Assembly: GCA_036850595.1 (NCBI GenBank)
Contig: CM072148.1
Span: 20,764,731-20,828,730, forward strand
Source: Rhyacichthys aspro
Taxonomy: Eukaryota; Chordata; Actinopteri; Gobiiformes; Rhyacichthyidae
DNA: 64,000 nucleotides
Reading direction: 5' to 3'
A model generated the notes under the pieces. It was not told where the DNA came from, did not search any database, and saw only the letters and a list, made by a program, of their open reading frames with translations. The translations under genes and the position numbers were made by a program. Numbering within the stretch: position 1 is the stretch's first letter; each line of letters starts with the position of its first letter. Positions 1 through 13,863 of the stretch are shown here, in pieces.

Positions 1-3000
1 TGAAAAACACAAAATCAATAGGTTTGGTCTAAGTTTACACTAATCCAGAGTATTTCCTGAATCTGAGGTTCTGAGATGCCAAACCATGAGATTCAGATTT
101 TCTTTGCTTCATTGCTATGTTTATACATTTTAACTATAATTTTGTTTGTGTCCCTTGTGGATCAAAAAAGTGTAGAATTTGGAAAAATCCTTTAAATAAC
201 ATATTTTGGTACAGTGGCATTAAATTGGCCTAAAGCTCGTGAAAGCAATGGTACACTGTGTATCTTGAGCCGACTAGGACCTGTGTCTGGATGCCGGTTG
301 CATTGTACATCGAGAGAAACTGTTGTATTTCAAAAAGTCAGCATCAGTGAGAAGCAAGAAGCAAGCCTTGTTTTGAAAAATGACAACAGCATTTTAGAAA
401 AAGGATGCCAAATATGATAGATTGTCAACTTGTGTAACCACCTTTCACCTGTCAACAAATGTGACACCTATGACAAAATGCCCTGTCATTACTCAAGGGA
501 CAAACAAAAAGCAACTCAAGCCAAAACAAATGGCAACATTCCTAAAGGAAACAAACTGTGGTCTTTCAAGAGAAAACCTTGCCGTTTGTTCACTCAAGAA
601 AGAGTTCAAAGAGCAGAAGCAATTGTCCAAAAAAAATAAAAAATAAAAAAATCAGACAGTGTGATGTTTGTTGTGGGTAATCTTTTGGGGAACAACTGTG
701 AACTCACTCGTCTTGGATCCTGTCAAAATGAGCGATCTATGAGCCCCCATTTGTAGCAACAACATAACATTTTGCTTGGGCTAATCAATCACAGAGTGGC
801 ATGGGCTTAAAAATTCTCTGTAGACGTTGGAGATTGACACACACAAGGGTTTTCTCACTCTCTTATTTCTGTGAACGGCAACACAGGCACATTTTAAAGG
901 TTTGGATGAACTGCAATTCGTTTCTTGTGTGTTATGTTCACTCTCCTGCACAAACACCACCTGGACCCAACTGTACTAACCCGACCCATACAGTACTGCT
1001 CAGAGGAAACCTGGCATTAAAAATGTCTTACTATACAACATATTATTCAATGGGAGTCCCTGGAACCAGTGTTCTTGAATCCAGCCCTCACTTTTTATAA
1101 GATTCCCTCGTCTTATCCCTTGGTCCACTTTTGCTATTGACTGTTAATTTTAACCATGAAAGCTTGATAATGCCATTGTTCATCACCATTATTGTTACAG
1201 TGAGTGTACGGTCTCCCTCTTTCGGTGTAAACTTGGAGAGGTGGACTGTAGGAAAGTTGCGCCGCCAACAATCACACGCTGAATCTCCTCGTTAGCATCA
1301 AAAGGCTGTGAAAGGCTCACGTTTGTCCGCTTCATTATCTTCCAACATGCGTCCTCTGAGCGCTGTCTTACACTGGTAATTACTCTCAACTCCTACAGAA
1401 AAGGCCAGCCAGGATTTCTCCATCTCAATTACCTTTTTTTTTTTTTTTTTTCAAGAAAAGAAGAAGACACAATCTCTGTAGTGTGTAGCAAAAACAGAAC
1501 ATTGTGAAATGTTTTTATTAAGACGAATGAATAGGAATCGAAAGTGTATATGTGGGCTGAAGTAACATTAGTAAAAGGCTATTCAGACCTTGCTTTTCAA
1601 TGCGTCTTTATCCTGTTAATTACATGTATGCTATACCGAATCCAGATTAGATTAGTTCTAACTTTGTCGCTACAAATAAAAACTGTGCTTTTCCATTTAC
1701 CTCTACTAATTCTTCATGCACTTATCATTGTTGAATTTGTAATTCAATCAAAATGTGAATAAAAAGATAGGGCTGTTCAGATACCAATAGCGATACTCAT
1801 TTGACCCCTCTGATAATGCTATATAGGCACTATATATAATGCGGTCCAAGTTTCTATATGGATCTTGTGCATTACTAGTGACAACCTGCAGGGGGAGTAA
1901 CACAACATAAGAGCTTTTTAAACATTAGGCCATACTAGGTAGATGCCAACAACATAACATTTTCTGCTAAACTGTCAAAATGTATGGAGCCCCAAAGAGG
2001 ACATGTAAAAAAATTATTTGATCAGCATGCAAATGACAAAAAGCAAGAGGCCATGAGTTAATTTTATGTGTCCTGAAATTCTTCATTTTGAGGCAAAAAC
2101 AAAAACAACACCATTTAACAGGTCATCTGTTGTTGGCAGAAGCTGCTGGGTTAAGAGGCTATTGTAAAAAAGCATTACTTTATGTTGGAAATAAACAAGA
2201 AAGATTTGTCTGGGGATCCCGCTTTATTTTATCATTCCCATGAGCTAACTATCACGTGGCCATGTAAAAATAAATTTGTGGCATCACGTTTTTGTTTGTT
2301 CCCACTTTTAAAACCCTTCTCCGTAACTTTTCAAGATATATACTTTCAAAATCATTCTGTTGGTTCTTAGATATGAGATCAGGTAGAATCATGCCTATCT
2401 CTCTGACACAGTACCCTCAGCTGGACAGAAACCTCCAAAAAAAACTTTTCTATCGCCTTTAAGCTCTTTAAGAAGCCTTGTATTATTTTTTTCTTCTCAC
2501 CTGTCCTTTCTGTAAAAATCTGTCTTCAATACAACTTAAAAAAAACGATTGCAATTGGTATTAAGGGGCTACTCTAACATCTAGTCTGACTTGTGACTAG
2601 TTTAATCACGTTGAGGATCTCTTGTTTTGTCTTCGAATGGCTGCCGTCTCATCAGGTTTAACACATCAGTGAGCGTCGAGGAGTTGAAACAAAAGACTGT
2701 GGTGTTTCTGTGAAAAGTCCACTCTGATTTTTCCCAGAGATCCTCATCAGAAATGTTTTCCGGTCACAAGTTTGTGGCTTTAAAAAAACACAAGGCTTGA
2801 AATCGTCATTTAGCGTCATAATGTTTTTCACATGTACTGTTAGAGCCGAGTGACAAACAGCAAGTCACACTCTGCAGATCCAACTAAAACAAGTCAAACT
2901 AAAATCTGTCCCATTGCAGTGCTTCTTTTCTGTTTGCATTTTGGTGCCTAATATGTGGCTAATAAGCACCAATGACATCCAGCCTAAGGAAACAAAAGGA

Positions 3001-5305
3001 CCCTATATTAAAAGCCTCTATATTGACTTTTGAAACACAACTTTTGAGTGAGCCAAGCTCCTACCTTCATCCTACCTCCCTCTCAGGTCACTGAACAAAG
3101 AGCAATGGGGCATGAAAATGAATATATCCAACACTACTGCTCTCTCCTTCTGCCTTCATAGCTTTTATACCTGCTTAAAATCAAAGAGCACTGATACTAA
3201 ATGCTAAACGTCCACATACGTTTATATAGATTACCTGGATTCTTCTGATTTGGACCATTTCTTTTGTATCTACTGTATACTATTTAAACAAAACTAATTC
3301 TTTACAATGTGGATAACAAAATGTGCCTTTGCTTCAGTCTTAACCTAGTCTTGCAAGGCTTTTTTGCCTAAACATAACTCTCAAAATTATTTTCATTTCC
3401 CATTTAAGTCATTTGTTACAAGTTTTATTTATATTTTCACCATCCATTTATAATACGGCGTTATTCTTCATAGATTTATAGAATTTGGGCTTTTTTATAT
3501 ACGTGCCAGTTCTTTTATTGGAGATACAAATAAAAGTGGTGTAATATAATAAGTAATAACACAACATATACTATACTATAATAATCAATACAAAAGTAAA
3601 ACAGAGACACGTGCAACATTACTGGCACTGTCTTTGAGCTGCACTTGTTTAAATACAATTCTTTTGGGACCCTGAGTTGATAATTTGTCAAGAAAACACT
3701 GTGTTCATGGGCCAATGGCAAAACACTGATGTGAAGGAGGCAAAAAGCCTTGAAACACAGTGAATGCCTCGAGAAAGACAGCAGTCCAGATGTGTTTATA
3801 GACGGCAGATTAATCTACTGACCCTGATCTGGGGCAAGAAACACACTTCGACAACGCTGAAGAGCTTTTAAAACGGTTTTAAAGTTGTGCCATTCAGCTG
3901 TGGCCCGACAGAAACATCGGTGAGTTAAACAATCTCATCTGCTCCGCACTTGACCTACATTTCACTTCCATTAAAAGTCAGTGCGACCGGAGGCAGGCGC
4001 CGCAGACCAGGAACCGGGGGAGGGGGCCTTATAAGAGGCTGGATGTGAGTGGTAAATGGATATTCATTGGTTGAGGAATGGGAGTGAATTTTGAGAGAAT
4101 TTTATGTATTGCATGCTTTATAAAGCTTCCCTCTGTCTCTTCCTCCCTCCCAGCATGATCCAGAAGTCTTTTATTATGATCTGGCAGTGAATTTTATAGT
4201 ATTTCGACAAAACAGTTTCTATTTCACTTAATATCCATTAATTTTTTGATAGGTTGTTTTTTTTTTTGTTTTTTTTTTTAACCAATAGCTGCACAGGTCG
4301 GCGGTGATGGATCTACCAGACTTTTACATTCATTTAGTCAGCAAACTAAAACTAGTAAATAAAAAAATATATATATACGACAAACTGACTCAAGAGAAAA
4401 GAGCACAATGCAACAGTAAAAAAAGAAATAAATAAAAGAAGGCTACATTAGCATAGAAATGTCTGATTTAACATGACGGCCAGAACCTAAGCTAATTACT
4501 TGTTAATTACTACTACGCCGGCTAAAAAAAAGTAATAATAATAACAAACTATTCGCTGATTTTCATATACAATTTGCAATTTTTGGAGCTAATGCTAGTT
4601 CTGTCTATAAGCCATTAAATACTGTCTCTAGTCTGTTGTTGCCCATTGTTAAATGCCCAGCTCTGGTATGCTCTGTTTTTTTAATCCATTGTAACAAATG
4701 TGTGTGCTAAATTTAATTAATTTTCAACAACTCTTGGTGCTCCCATAAGCCTTATATGGCAATTCCTGGTTTGTTGCCATGAAAACACTTTGTGTGTGCC
4801 AAATTTTGTTAATATCTGATCTGATGTTGTGATGAGTGTAATTTAGTTCATGTATTTCAGAAAAAAACTCTTCGCCCAAGGCTAAAGGAAAACTCAAGAT
4901 TGTTCAACAATAACAACACAGACAGACATGTTCAGTGGAAAATGAAAATGGAATAAAACCTATTGAAATAAAGTGGAGTGTAGGAGTAAAAAGAGAAGAG
5001 GGAACTTAAGGCCAGAGAAGAATGGCATTAAAACCACTGGACACTGAACGAGGACACGTTTTATAAATCTGTACAAAAGCTGGTTGAAGGCTGAGACTCT
5101 GTAAATATATAAATCTGTGAATGCTTGTCTCATTTAGGTTTTAGAGCGGGAGGAATGTACCCACGTGCCCCGGCGGTCGGAGCGGAGAGAAGGATCTGGG
5201 GGTTTTAACCTTCAACCCCGGAGCGGAGAGCCAAAAACAACACAGGGTTTGCTGGATCTGTATTTAAGGCTGGAGGGCTTTCAATAGGACGAATGAAAGA
5301 TAATG

Positions 5306-5463
5306 TTTTAGTCAAGTCCTGGTTTATCCCCGCATTAGTCCTGGTTAAGTCCTCGGTTTAACCCTTCTTTATCCCTGGTTTCCCCTTGTTTAGTCCCAGT
5401 GTAAACCTAGTCTTGTTTCTTTGGTATAGTCCTACTTAAAGCCTGGTTTAATTCTACTTTTAG
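5306..5463 (+). repeat. TTTAGTCCTGG-type repeat block
   Basis: GTCAAGTCCTGGTTTATCC, ATTAGTCCTGGTTAAGTCC and TATAGTCCTACTTAAAGCC are diverged copies of the same unit as at 35 kb. Confidence 0.65.
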
Positions 5464-6052
5464 CAGTGCATGAGTAAAAAAAACGATGGATGTAAAACCA
5501 GCGTTAAATCAATGAAAGTGAAACCGACAGCTTTTTTTTTTTCCTCCGGAGCTCATGCTGGTGTGAAGTGAACATGCAGCCGCCATTATTGCTGTACATT
5601 AATATAGCACATGTTTGTTTTAGGGGGATTTCTGTTATTAAAGCTGTAGCCCCTTTCTTTCCTCACGAGCCTCGCTGTGAGTGAATCGAGTCCTTTGTCC
5701 GTCAAACTGTGAGCAGCACCGCTTCATGTGAATATCATATGATAACAGCCAGCTCCCGGATGTATACAGGCACAGCACATACATTCATCACAAAAGCGAG
5801 TCCAAAAAAATGTGTCTTTGTTCACAGCAAAAGGGGCCTCTGACCTTATTTCCTCAGTCACTTGTAAAGAAATCCTCCCGTCTGTGCCTTAAAACATGGA
5901 CGCCTTGTATGGGGCTTTGAAATGGAAGTGTTAATAATGTAATCATTTTTCTCACTTCATCTTTTGTGTCCTCTTCAACAATCAGACAACTTCAAATCCA
6001 ATAAATTCTCTGAACAACAGTCGTCTTGAACTGAAAAGGCAAGAGGTCTCAA

Positions 6053-6359
6053 AGTTTTAGTCATGGTTTAGACCTCGTTTTGCAGTGTTTCAACTCTGAT
6101 TTAGATCTATTTTAGCGCTGGCGTAACACTTCCTGGTTAGGCATTGCATTTTTTTTATAGTTTAGTCATAGTTTATAACTTGGTTTAATCTTGATTTAGT
6201 TGTAATTCCAGTCGTGAGTTTTAGACCTGGTTTATTTCTGGTTTAGCTGAGGTTTAGTTCAAGTTTGACCTTATTTTTAGTCGTTTTTTTAGCCCAGTTT
6301 AGTTCAGATTTAATGCATATTTTTACGTCTGGTTTTGTACTTGGTTACGTCCTAGTTTG
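6053..6359 (+). repeat. TTTAGTCCTGG-type repeat block, strongly diverged
   Basis: Repeated GTTTAG/GTTTAGACCTGG words: TTTTAGTCATGGTTTAGACC, GTTTTAGACCTGGTTTATTT, CTGGTTTAGCTGAGGTTTAG. Same family as the block at 5.3 kb, more decayed. Confidence 0.6.
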
Positions 6360-6584
6360 TTTTTTGATGGTAAAAAAAATCATTGGTAAAATAATAAATA
6401 AAGCCTCTCTAAAAATAACTTAATAACATAATAATGACACAATACTTCTTTGTGTATGTAAAAGCCTATTGGCCCAGGGTTCACTGCTTTGGCTAAATTT
6501 CTACAGCTACAGTGTCTGTTTTGAGGGTCACAACTAACTGCAAAATGAGGTCAAAGGGGACGACACTGGACCCTGACTCTGTGC

Positions 6585-6624
6585 CAGAGTTTGCCTTTGA
6601 CCTCAATGTCAAAGGCAAACTCTG
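6585..6624. repeat. Perfect 17-bp inverted repeat with 6-base loop
   Basis: CAGAGTTTGCCTTTGAC at 6585-6601, loop CTCAAT, then GTCAAAGGCAAACTCTG at 6608-6624. The pairing is perfect over 17 bp. It is preceded by another GGTCAAAGG at 6549-6557. Could be a small foldback or hairpin transcript; no further arms are seen. Confidence 0.8.
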
Positions 6625-7069
6625 CATAAAAAGCACTAGATTTGCATGAATGTATTTTAATACAGCACCATCACTTCCTTCTTTGGAGACACAGTTTATA
6701 GCTACACAACAATATCAGGCCTTAAAATGAAAACGTGTGACAAATACAGTGGCACCAGTGGAGTCTTGTATTACATTATACATTATATTTTACAATGGGG
6801 CTATAGATTTGACTGTCCGAAGTCACATTGTAACTGTAATAATCCACATTTTGATTGCATATTACACGTTTTCCCATGTACATTATATAGTATCAACTTT
6901 ATGTCGACAGAAGAAACCACTTGTTGCATTTCCCATTTACTTTAATGCAACAAACCCTTAAATTATGAATCTGTTAATCCTTAAATCTATTCAATAATCT
7001 ATTCTGTTTTTTCTCATAAAAGGCCACATGAGCACACATCTCAACTGTTAAACTTAATGATTGATAGGC

Positions 7070-7073
7070 GTAT

Positions 7074-7107
<34 letters not shown>

Positions 7108-7118
7108 GTTATATATAC
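7070..7118. repeat. (TA)n microsatellite
   Basis: An almost uninterrupted TA dinucleotide run of about 33 bases, with short imperfect TA-rich flanks. Confidence 0.9.
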
Positions 7119-7949
7119 TTGAGAAGCCAGAGTTAACAGCCGACACTTGAACAACACTTGAACGGTCTTTACAGATGATTTTGATTGGTTTCAGGAGGCT
7201 GTTTTAATTAGACACACACAGACATTCATATACATACAGGCTGTACCATATAATACACTGACACCGTATGGACTATATATACTGTACGGTCTCCAGGACC
7301 ATTTAGTCGCCATGGCAACCATATGAGCATCTCGTCAAGTCAGAACCCACTTCATTTTCAGATCAGAGAGAAAGGGAGCCCAGGACTAAAGCTGGCTATA
7401 CACTGGACAACTTCGGCCATCTCGGATGAAAGACGTGCAATTGTGGGAAAAATAGGCCGTCGTAGCTCAAAAAATCAGTGGTCATATGTCTTACCGTGAG
7501 GCAGGGACAAAGATGAAAGATAGAACCATCTTACGACCAAAGACGAAGTGCAACAGATATCAAGCAGTGTCAGAAATTTAGAGGAATGGTCGTGTAGTGT
7601 GTCAGCCTCTCACTGCACCTACAATCTTTGTCACCCAATTTACTACCCAATAAGAATGCACCAGGAAACAGAAAAAAGACGTAGAAATTCTATTTGGGGC
7701 TCAAATACAGGGGACTCTTTGGTAAAGACACTTAGGCCTTATTGCTGTCTTACAATTCACCAGCGCCATGACATCTGGGGGGTGGAAGCAGACCAATGAC
7801 AATCACACTGGGTTTAGAGACTGAAAAGAGCTCTAGCTTTTAGCTTTTTAAAAAAAAAAAAAATTCAATCTGCTGACGACCAAATTTTATTGGAGCTAAT
7901 GAAACTTTTCTAATCTCTGCAAAAAAAAGAAAGAAAAAAAAAGAAAGAA

Positions 7950-8100
7950 CTAACCCTTGATCAAGCCAAAGATTAAAACAGTCCAGGCCTAAACCACCAT
8001 TAAATCAAACCAGAAGAGGAAAAAAATTAGGGAAAACCATCACTAAACCAAGACAAAATCAGGACTTAGAGTTAGAGTTAAACAAGGACTAATCCAGGAC
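7950..8100 (-). repeat. TTTAGTCCTGG-type repeat block, inverted
   Basis: The plus strand shows CCAGGCCTAAACCACC, ATCAAACCAGAAG, CACTAAACCAAGAC and GGACTAATCCAGGACC, the complement of the repeat unit. It is the only block in this orientation. Confidence 0.55.
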
Positions 8101-11100
8101 CACACAGAGATAAAAACAAAAAACAAACATTCATTCATTTCAATTTAAACACACTTTCATTTTCATTTCAATAGTTTTCAGTATGAATGAACTGCACTAG
8201 TCTCACATAGCAACAGTAAACAAGGAGGGCAAGGCCAGGGGCGGGGCTTAACAAAGGGTCAGTTAATTATTATGAACCCTAAAAACTCACATAATCACAT
8301 ACTATTTGTAACTTTTCCTCCGTTTTTTAATTGCAGATGTAAAACGTTAGCTTTTCTCTTGAGAAATAATAGCACTGATTAAAACCTGTAAAACAACTAC
8401 ATCATTCCAGGTGAAATGGCTCCTTAACATGTTTCCTTTTGCCTCCGAGTCTCAGACACAGCTCACCACTTCCTGGTCTTATATTTGTGTGTCGAGACAG
8501 AGGAGCAGCCGAGCTAGATATTTCCTTGAAAACAATAGAGAGACGCTAAAAGGAGCTCACCTGCTCTGAAAACACAAAGACACAGAGACACGGGGCCGAG
8601 ATCTGGAGCCGTTTCAGAGCTGCTGTAAACGCTGCGCTGAGTTTATTACAGACGAACACGTGATGCACTCAATTACAGACAAATACAAGCTCTGAAAGGA
8701 GACGGGTATGAGCATATGGCTGGGTTTAAACAGTGAGTGTGGCTTTGTTTGCACACAATGACCCCATTCAGACCTGGCATTAAAAACTTTCTGTCACTCT
8801 AAACTTTTTGTTATTATGTGTTCATCGTAACAAAACCAAGATGAAATGAAGAGTATAAAACCCACAATTTAAAAAGTATTAGGCTTTGGAGAAAACCCAA
8901 ACCAATTACGAAAACTCTGGTCTGGACTCTTCTTTGGTTGTTTTTTCACTACATACTAAGCCATGGAGTTCCACATGGCTAAGTACTTGGACCCTTAATT
9001 TCTTTACATTATGCAGCAGGTAATCAGAAAAAAGTTTAATTTTCACTCTTATGCTGACAATACTTAGCTGTATTTGTTAATCAATGAACATGCAGACAAC
9101 AACAAAAAATAACAACTGTGCCTCTAATGTGAAAATGTGATAAAATGTCAAAATATGCAATAAATATGTTAGATAAGAAAGTTGGATGGATGGATTCACT
9201 ATTCCGGATTTTATTTGTTACAGAAATTATTTATCAAAGTCCACTGTGCTTAGCTTTGGTTGATGAATGGATCGATTTAGCTTTTATTTGACCAGAATTA
9301 AAAAAAATAAATAAATAAATAAATGAAGCGAACATTAATTTAATTTACCAGAGCGGCTCTTAATATAATCAAGTGACACTCGTGGAAAAAAGAAAGTGGT
9401 TTTGTAAGCATGAATAAGAAATACACCAAATCAATACAAGATCTTACCACAAAATGAATAAAATCAAGGCAGAAACATGGGCTGAGAGATTAAAAAAGCA
9501 GATGGAAACATGTCATAATTAAATCTAAATGCATCCAGCAGAATTTGAAAAAGGTATAGTAGGTCCCAAAGAGGTTTTATTTGGTTTTGAAGAGGCAAAA
9601 ACTGACTTATATCTTCAATCAGATCTAAAAGAACAAAAAGTTCTTATATTAGACATAGATAGCATTGATCTAGTAGAGAATTGCTTTTATTTTTGAAATA
9701 TGGTCAAAACCGGATTAAAATATACTGATACTGTTATATCCACATCAATACAAGTAAAAGTTAAGATCTGTCAGGGCATGTTACAAACTTCCAGAAAAGG
9801 TATGTCAATAAAAGGCAATTTTTAACACAGAGGAAAATGGAGGAAGTGTTTTACAGCTACAAAACCTTGAACTGTTTTCTCAAAAGGCGACCTGCCCAAT
9901 TCCTGTCCTGGGTCCAAAGGTGGTTGGTCCAAAGAGCCGCTGATATGCAGAGACACACCTAACAGTCCACAAAATGTTCATGACTCATTAACCACAGCCA
10001 AAACTGAACCCACGGAAAAAAGAAAAAAACAAAACAAAACAAAGGCCTCTTCTGGGGCCGGTTTTACAAGGAAACGCTTCCAATAGTGCGGCAGGCGACC
10101 AAGAAAAATCAAAGAACTTAGGGACTGAGATGTGCCTCAGTGTTTCTCTTAATACAGCATTATTGTAATCAAGTAAATGCAATGGTAATATTTTCAGAGC
10201 AGCAAGACACATTTATAGCTTTTAGATGATTAAGGAACTCACATTTCTCAGGATTGAGCCACTGATTACCAGAATTTGATTTTCCGCGGGTGTGTTGCTT
10301 AGTGGAAAAAATCTATTTGAGACGTGAACCCTGTGGTGACTCTTTTTAGCGGGCTTATGTTTGGCGCACACATAAGCCTCTGAAATTCAGTAAAGACTGT
10401 CCTAAAATCTTTTATAGAGATTTTAATCCTCCAAACTGGGACATCTACAGTTTCTATTAAAACATTAATAGATAAAAAGTCCCATATTTTTGGCAGAAAA
10501 CGTTAATATAATGTGTATCGGGCTAAGGTACCAGTTCTTATTTGCTTATTCTGATTCGATTTTACATCATTAAAAAAGAAGTCTTTATTATTCTTCCTTG
10601 AATGGATTGTATATGGCTGTCGTGTTTGCAGTAAGTGAAGGCGACAGGGCCGACTGTGCGCTGTGTCACTCTCAGTTAGGAGCCGAGCGCGCTCACTACA
10701 GAGACCACAGCTGAAGGTCAGGTCACCAACGCCACTCTGTCACCACTGGGACAAATGTCACTAGTATTTTTATCTCCGGCTTTGGCCACGCCTCCTTTTT
10801 TCTTCTTCGAGTGTTTCATGTCTGCTTTACTTGAACGTCCAGCCTTTCAAGTGATACGTCACACGTCCATGTTGCAGCTTGTTCTTTTGAGAGTAAATGT
10901 CTATAGGTAGCAAGTGCACTTAGCTAGCAGCTAGTTTTCAAACCTTGAATCACAAAACTGTTGGTTTAAACCTGTCAAATCAGTGGATTTGAGTTGGATT
11001 TTCTGTGGGCAGTACCAACATACACAGAAAAAAATGCCAAAAGACTCAATTAAATACACATACAATCAATATGAGATACAAAGCATGTGCACAAAGCCCG

Positions 11101-11430
11101 CCCCATTTCAGATAAACTAATACGACTGGCCTAACAGGACTTTTACTGAGTGGAAATGACCCATTTGCTGGTGTTGAGAGATGACACCATTACGCCCCTT
11201 GCAACATGTACAAGATTACGTAAATAAACGGATATTTTCTTTTTGGTGTCAAATGGCACCACTACAAATACTCAAAATGATATCTCCAGACACAAAAAGG
11301 TAAATGGTACAGAAGATTTAGACCATAACATAAAGCATGTAATTAGTCCTAAAAGAGTCAAACAAATGTAAATCTCCACTGCAGTGGTTGTTGTAGCAGT
11401 CACCGTAAATACACATATGCCCATGATGTT

Positions 11431-11928
11431 ATGGTGCATTCATGTGGACCTCGGTAACTCGGGAAAGTGTATTTCTGAGTTGAAAACAAGCACATGAACC
11501 CCTGCTCAAATCAGAACAACTGCTATGTTGACATTATTTTCATTATCAACATGGTGGAGGAAAGCATACATTTAAGATATTTTAGTAATATAAGTCGTTT
11601 AAAAATATTTCATACCAACTGTTTTGTACATTAATAATAATAGGCTTATTTAGACTATATACTATGTAATGTATTTAATTACGTCCGTTATTTAGAGGTT
11701 ACACACGTTATGTTGCTTCCTTTTCTTGAATCGCTGCTAACAGGCTAATAACTGCTACTTTGACTGTATTACCTCATTTTAAAATAACATTAGCAAATTT
11801 TTGACCTTGTGTCTATCTTTGTTTTGGTTTTGGTTTAGAATGTTCTGACTTTCCAAGATAAAATCATGTGAACATACCAAAGTCGGGCGAACAACTTCCT
11901 AACTCGGATACTCGCATGAATGCACCAT
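11431..11928. mobile_element. MITE (498 bp) with ATGGTGCATTCATG ends
   Basis: A perfect 14-bp inverted repeat, ATGGTGCATTCATG at 11431-11444 and CATGAATGCACCAT at 11915-11928, with weaker similarity inward (CTCGGTAACTCGG against CTAACTCGGATACTCG). The interior is AT-rich without coding. No unambiguous target duplication was seen. Confidence 0.75.
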
Positions 11929-13863
11929 CAGTGTTTATGTTAAAAGCTTAGTGTTTTCATTCTACATGGCTCTGCTGTGTCTGGAGAGTAGAAATGTGTG
12001 TTTAAAATACACTACTCACACTAAGAGTAACAAAAATATCCAGCCAACAAAGAGCAAAATCTCTACTAAACTTGAAATTAGCGTATACTGTTATATAAGT
12101 AAGAATACCCTTTTTGAAAAGACAGACTAGGACCAATCCCAAACAAAAGCCTCTGAAATCCAAGATCGAGGGCTTTGACAGCGTTTTTGACTTTTAGAGC
12201 CTTTCCAGAAGTGACCTTTGAACCCTGAAGGAAATCATAAAAGCGTTTTTTGAAAGTTATCTGGGTGATAATGTCGCAGGAGGGAACTCCGTGAGGCTTA
12301 TCGTCCCGGATCGTTTTACCTCTGGGTTTGTGCTGAGGCGGCGTTCTGCTCCTCTGCTGCGATCAGCTGTTTTTCTGCCGCACTTCATAACAACGCACAC
12401 ATATAATACACACTTTGAGACCGAGGCAAACGGGAGAGGAACCAGGCCTTAAGATGAAAGAAAGACTGTGACAAATCGTAGGGGATGAAAAGGTTTGCGT
12501 TTGACTTATTAAGAGTCAACTAAAGCTACTAAATTCCTTGAAAACTCTTATTAAAAGGGGACTTGATGCTTTTAATGGGTAGATATAGCATTTAGTGTTG
12601 CAGACCACACAATAACAAAGAGTGGTGCGTATTCAGACCAAAACAAGACCAAGATAAAGGTATCAAGACTGTTTAAAGACCAAATTTAGGGTAGGATACA
12701 TTGAAAGAGAGAAAGGAGAAATGTTCATGCAATCAATAAAAATGAACCAGCTGTAGTCTTGGCCAGTCTTTGAGGAAAATCTAAAACTGAGATGAGACAA
12801 AGTAAAATTGACATTGACACTGAGACAAGACTGTCTTAAATCAGCAAATGCATAACAGACAAATATGACAAATAACCAAATTTAATTCACTATTCACTAA
12901 TATTACTTTTAGAGGCATGTTAAGCCTTTCGTTGCACAGGCCAGCTTTTTTGTAGCAATAGTCTTTTATCCCATTGATAAAGTTAATTATTTGCTTCCTA
13001 AATTAAATAAAAAAGGCAAAAAAAAATAACTCCTGTGTTTCTCTTATTTTCCTTCTCATTTCCTCTCGTTTTGGTTGATTTTTTTAAAGGTTAGAGAAAG
13101 TAAAAAGTCAGTCAATTTGGGCCAGACAGAGACAGAAGTTTATTTAGCATGACTTTCTGCATCCAGACTAGTGTTTAGTTTCAGGATTGGTAAAATGAAT
13201 ACTTAATAAACCTGTGTGGACATGCTTTTAATTGGAAAATTACTCCCACAACTACTTCATCTGCTTTCCTGTTTTTCTTCTTCTCTTTAGGCAAATTACA
13301 TTCAGGAAAAGCACTTAATTCCAAATGACTGCTGAGAAAACAAGCTTCTGATTCGCCAATTATTCACAATTTTTCATTCTTAACAGCTTCATTTCCCAGA
13401 ACATGTTATTTCATTAGCTTTGGGACAAATTGTCACATTTTGGTTTGGTGTGAGAGAAGCATCCACAGTTTTTCTCTGATGTGACTCTAATTAGTAATGA
13501 TTTGGCACCAGTTCTTTGACAAAGAGGCCGTGAAACACATTTATCTGTGGTTTGTTTAAACAGCACACTCGTGAAATTTGGAGATTTTTCAGCTGTGTTT
13601 CTAAAGCCACAATGAAGCCACTGTGATTCTGTGACTAAATGTGAGTTTAATGAAGAATGTGAGGCTCAAATGTAAATAATGAGGAGTTGCTTTCAGGACA
13701 GTAGAAAATAGAGAAGACTGTCCTTAAACCTTCCATCAAGACAAGGAAAAACTCCAAAAACCAAGTCACGGGGGAAAAAAAGGGAAGGTCAGAGAGAACC
13801 ACAAAAGTTGGAGTCCACAGAGGATGGACAGACCAAGCCATAGATGCTTCTGATCAGTTACAT
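11929..13863. other. Non-coding region, no gene seen
   Basis: A GC-richer, repeat-free patch at 12.23-12.43 kb (cgtcccggatcgttttacc, gaggcggcgttctgctcc) stands out; the rest is featureless AT-rich sequence between two MITEs. Confidence 0.6.

Larger units (their letters stand above)
1..6580. other. Non-coding region, no gene seen
   Basis: AT-rich sequence with short random frames. It holds homopolymer T runs (about 1433-1451), a GC-richer block at 3940-4030 and 5140-5240, and the TTTAGTCCTGG-type blocks at 5.3 and 6.1 kb. No splice-bounded exon with protein-like content was found on either strand. Confidence 0.6.
6625..11430. other. Non-coding region, no gene seen
   Basis: Contains the (TA)n run, the inverted TTTAGTCCTGG block, an AAAT run near 9.30-9.32 kb, and a repeat-free block at 8.44-8.70 kb that could be regulatory. 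No coding exon is recognised. Confidence 0.6.

Noticed and set aside
801..1100. 99-codon plus-strand frame
   Set aside because: Composition is random, it has no homology that I recognise, and it starts in unremarkable AT-rich sequence.
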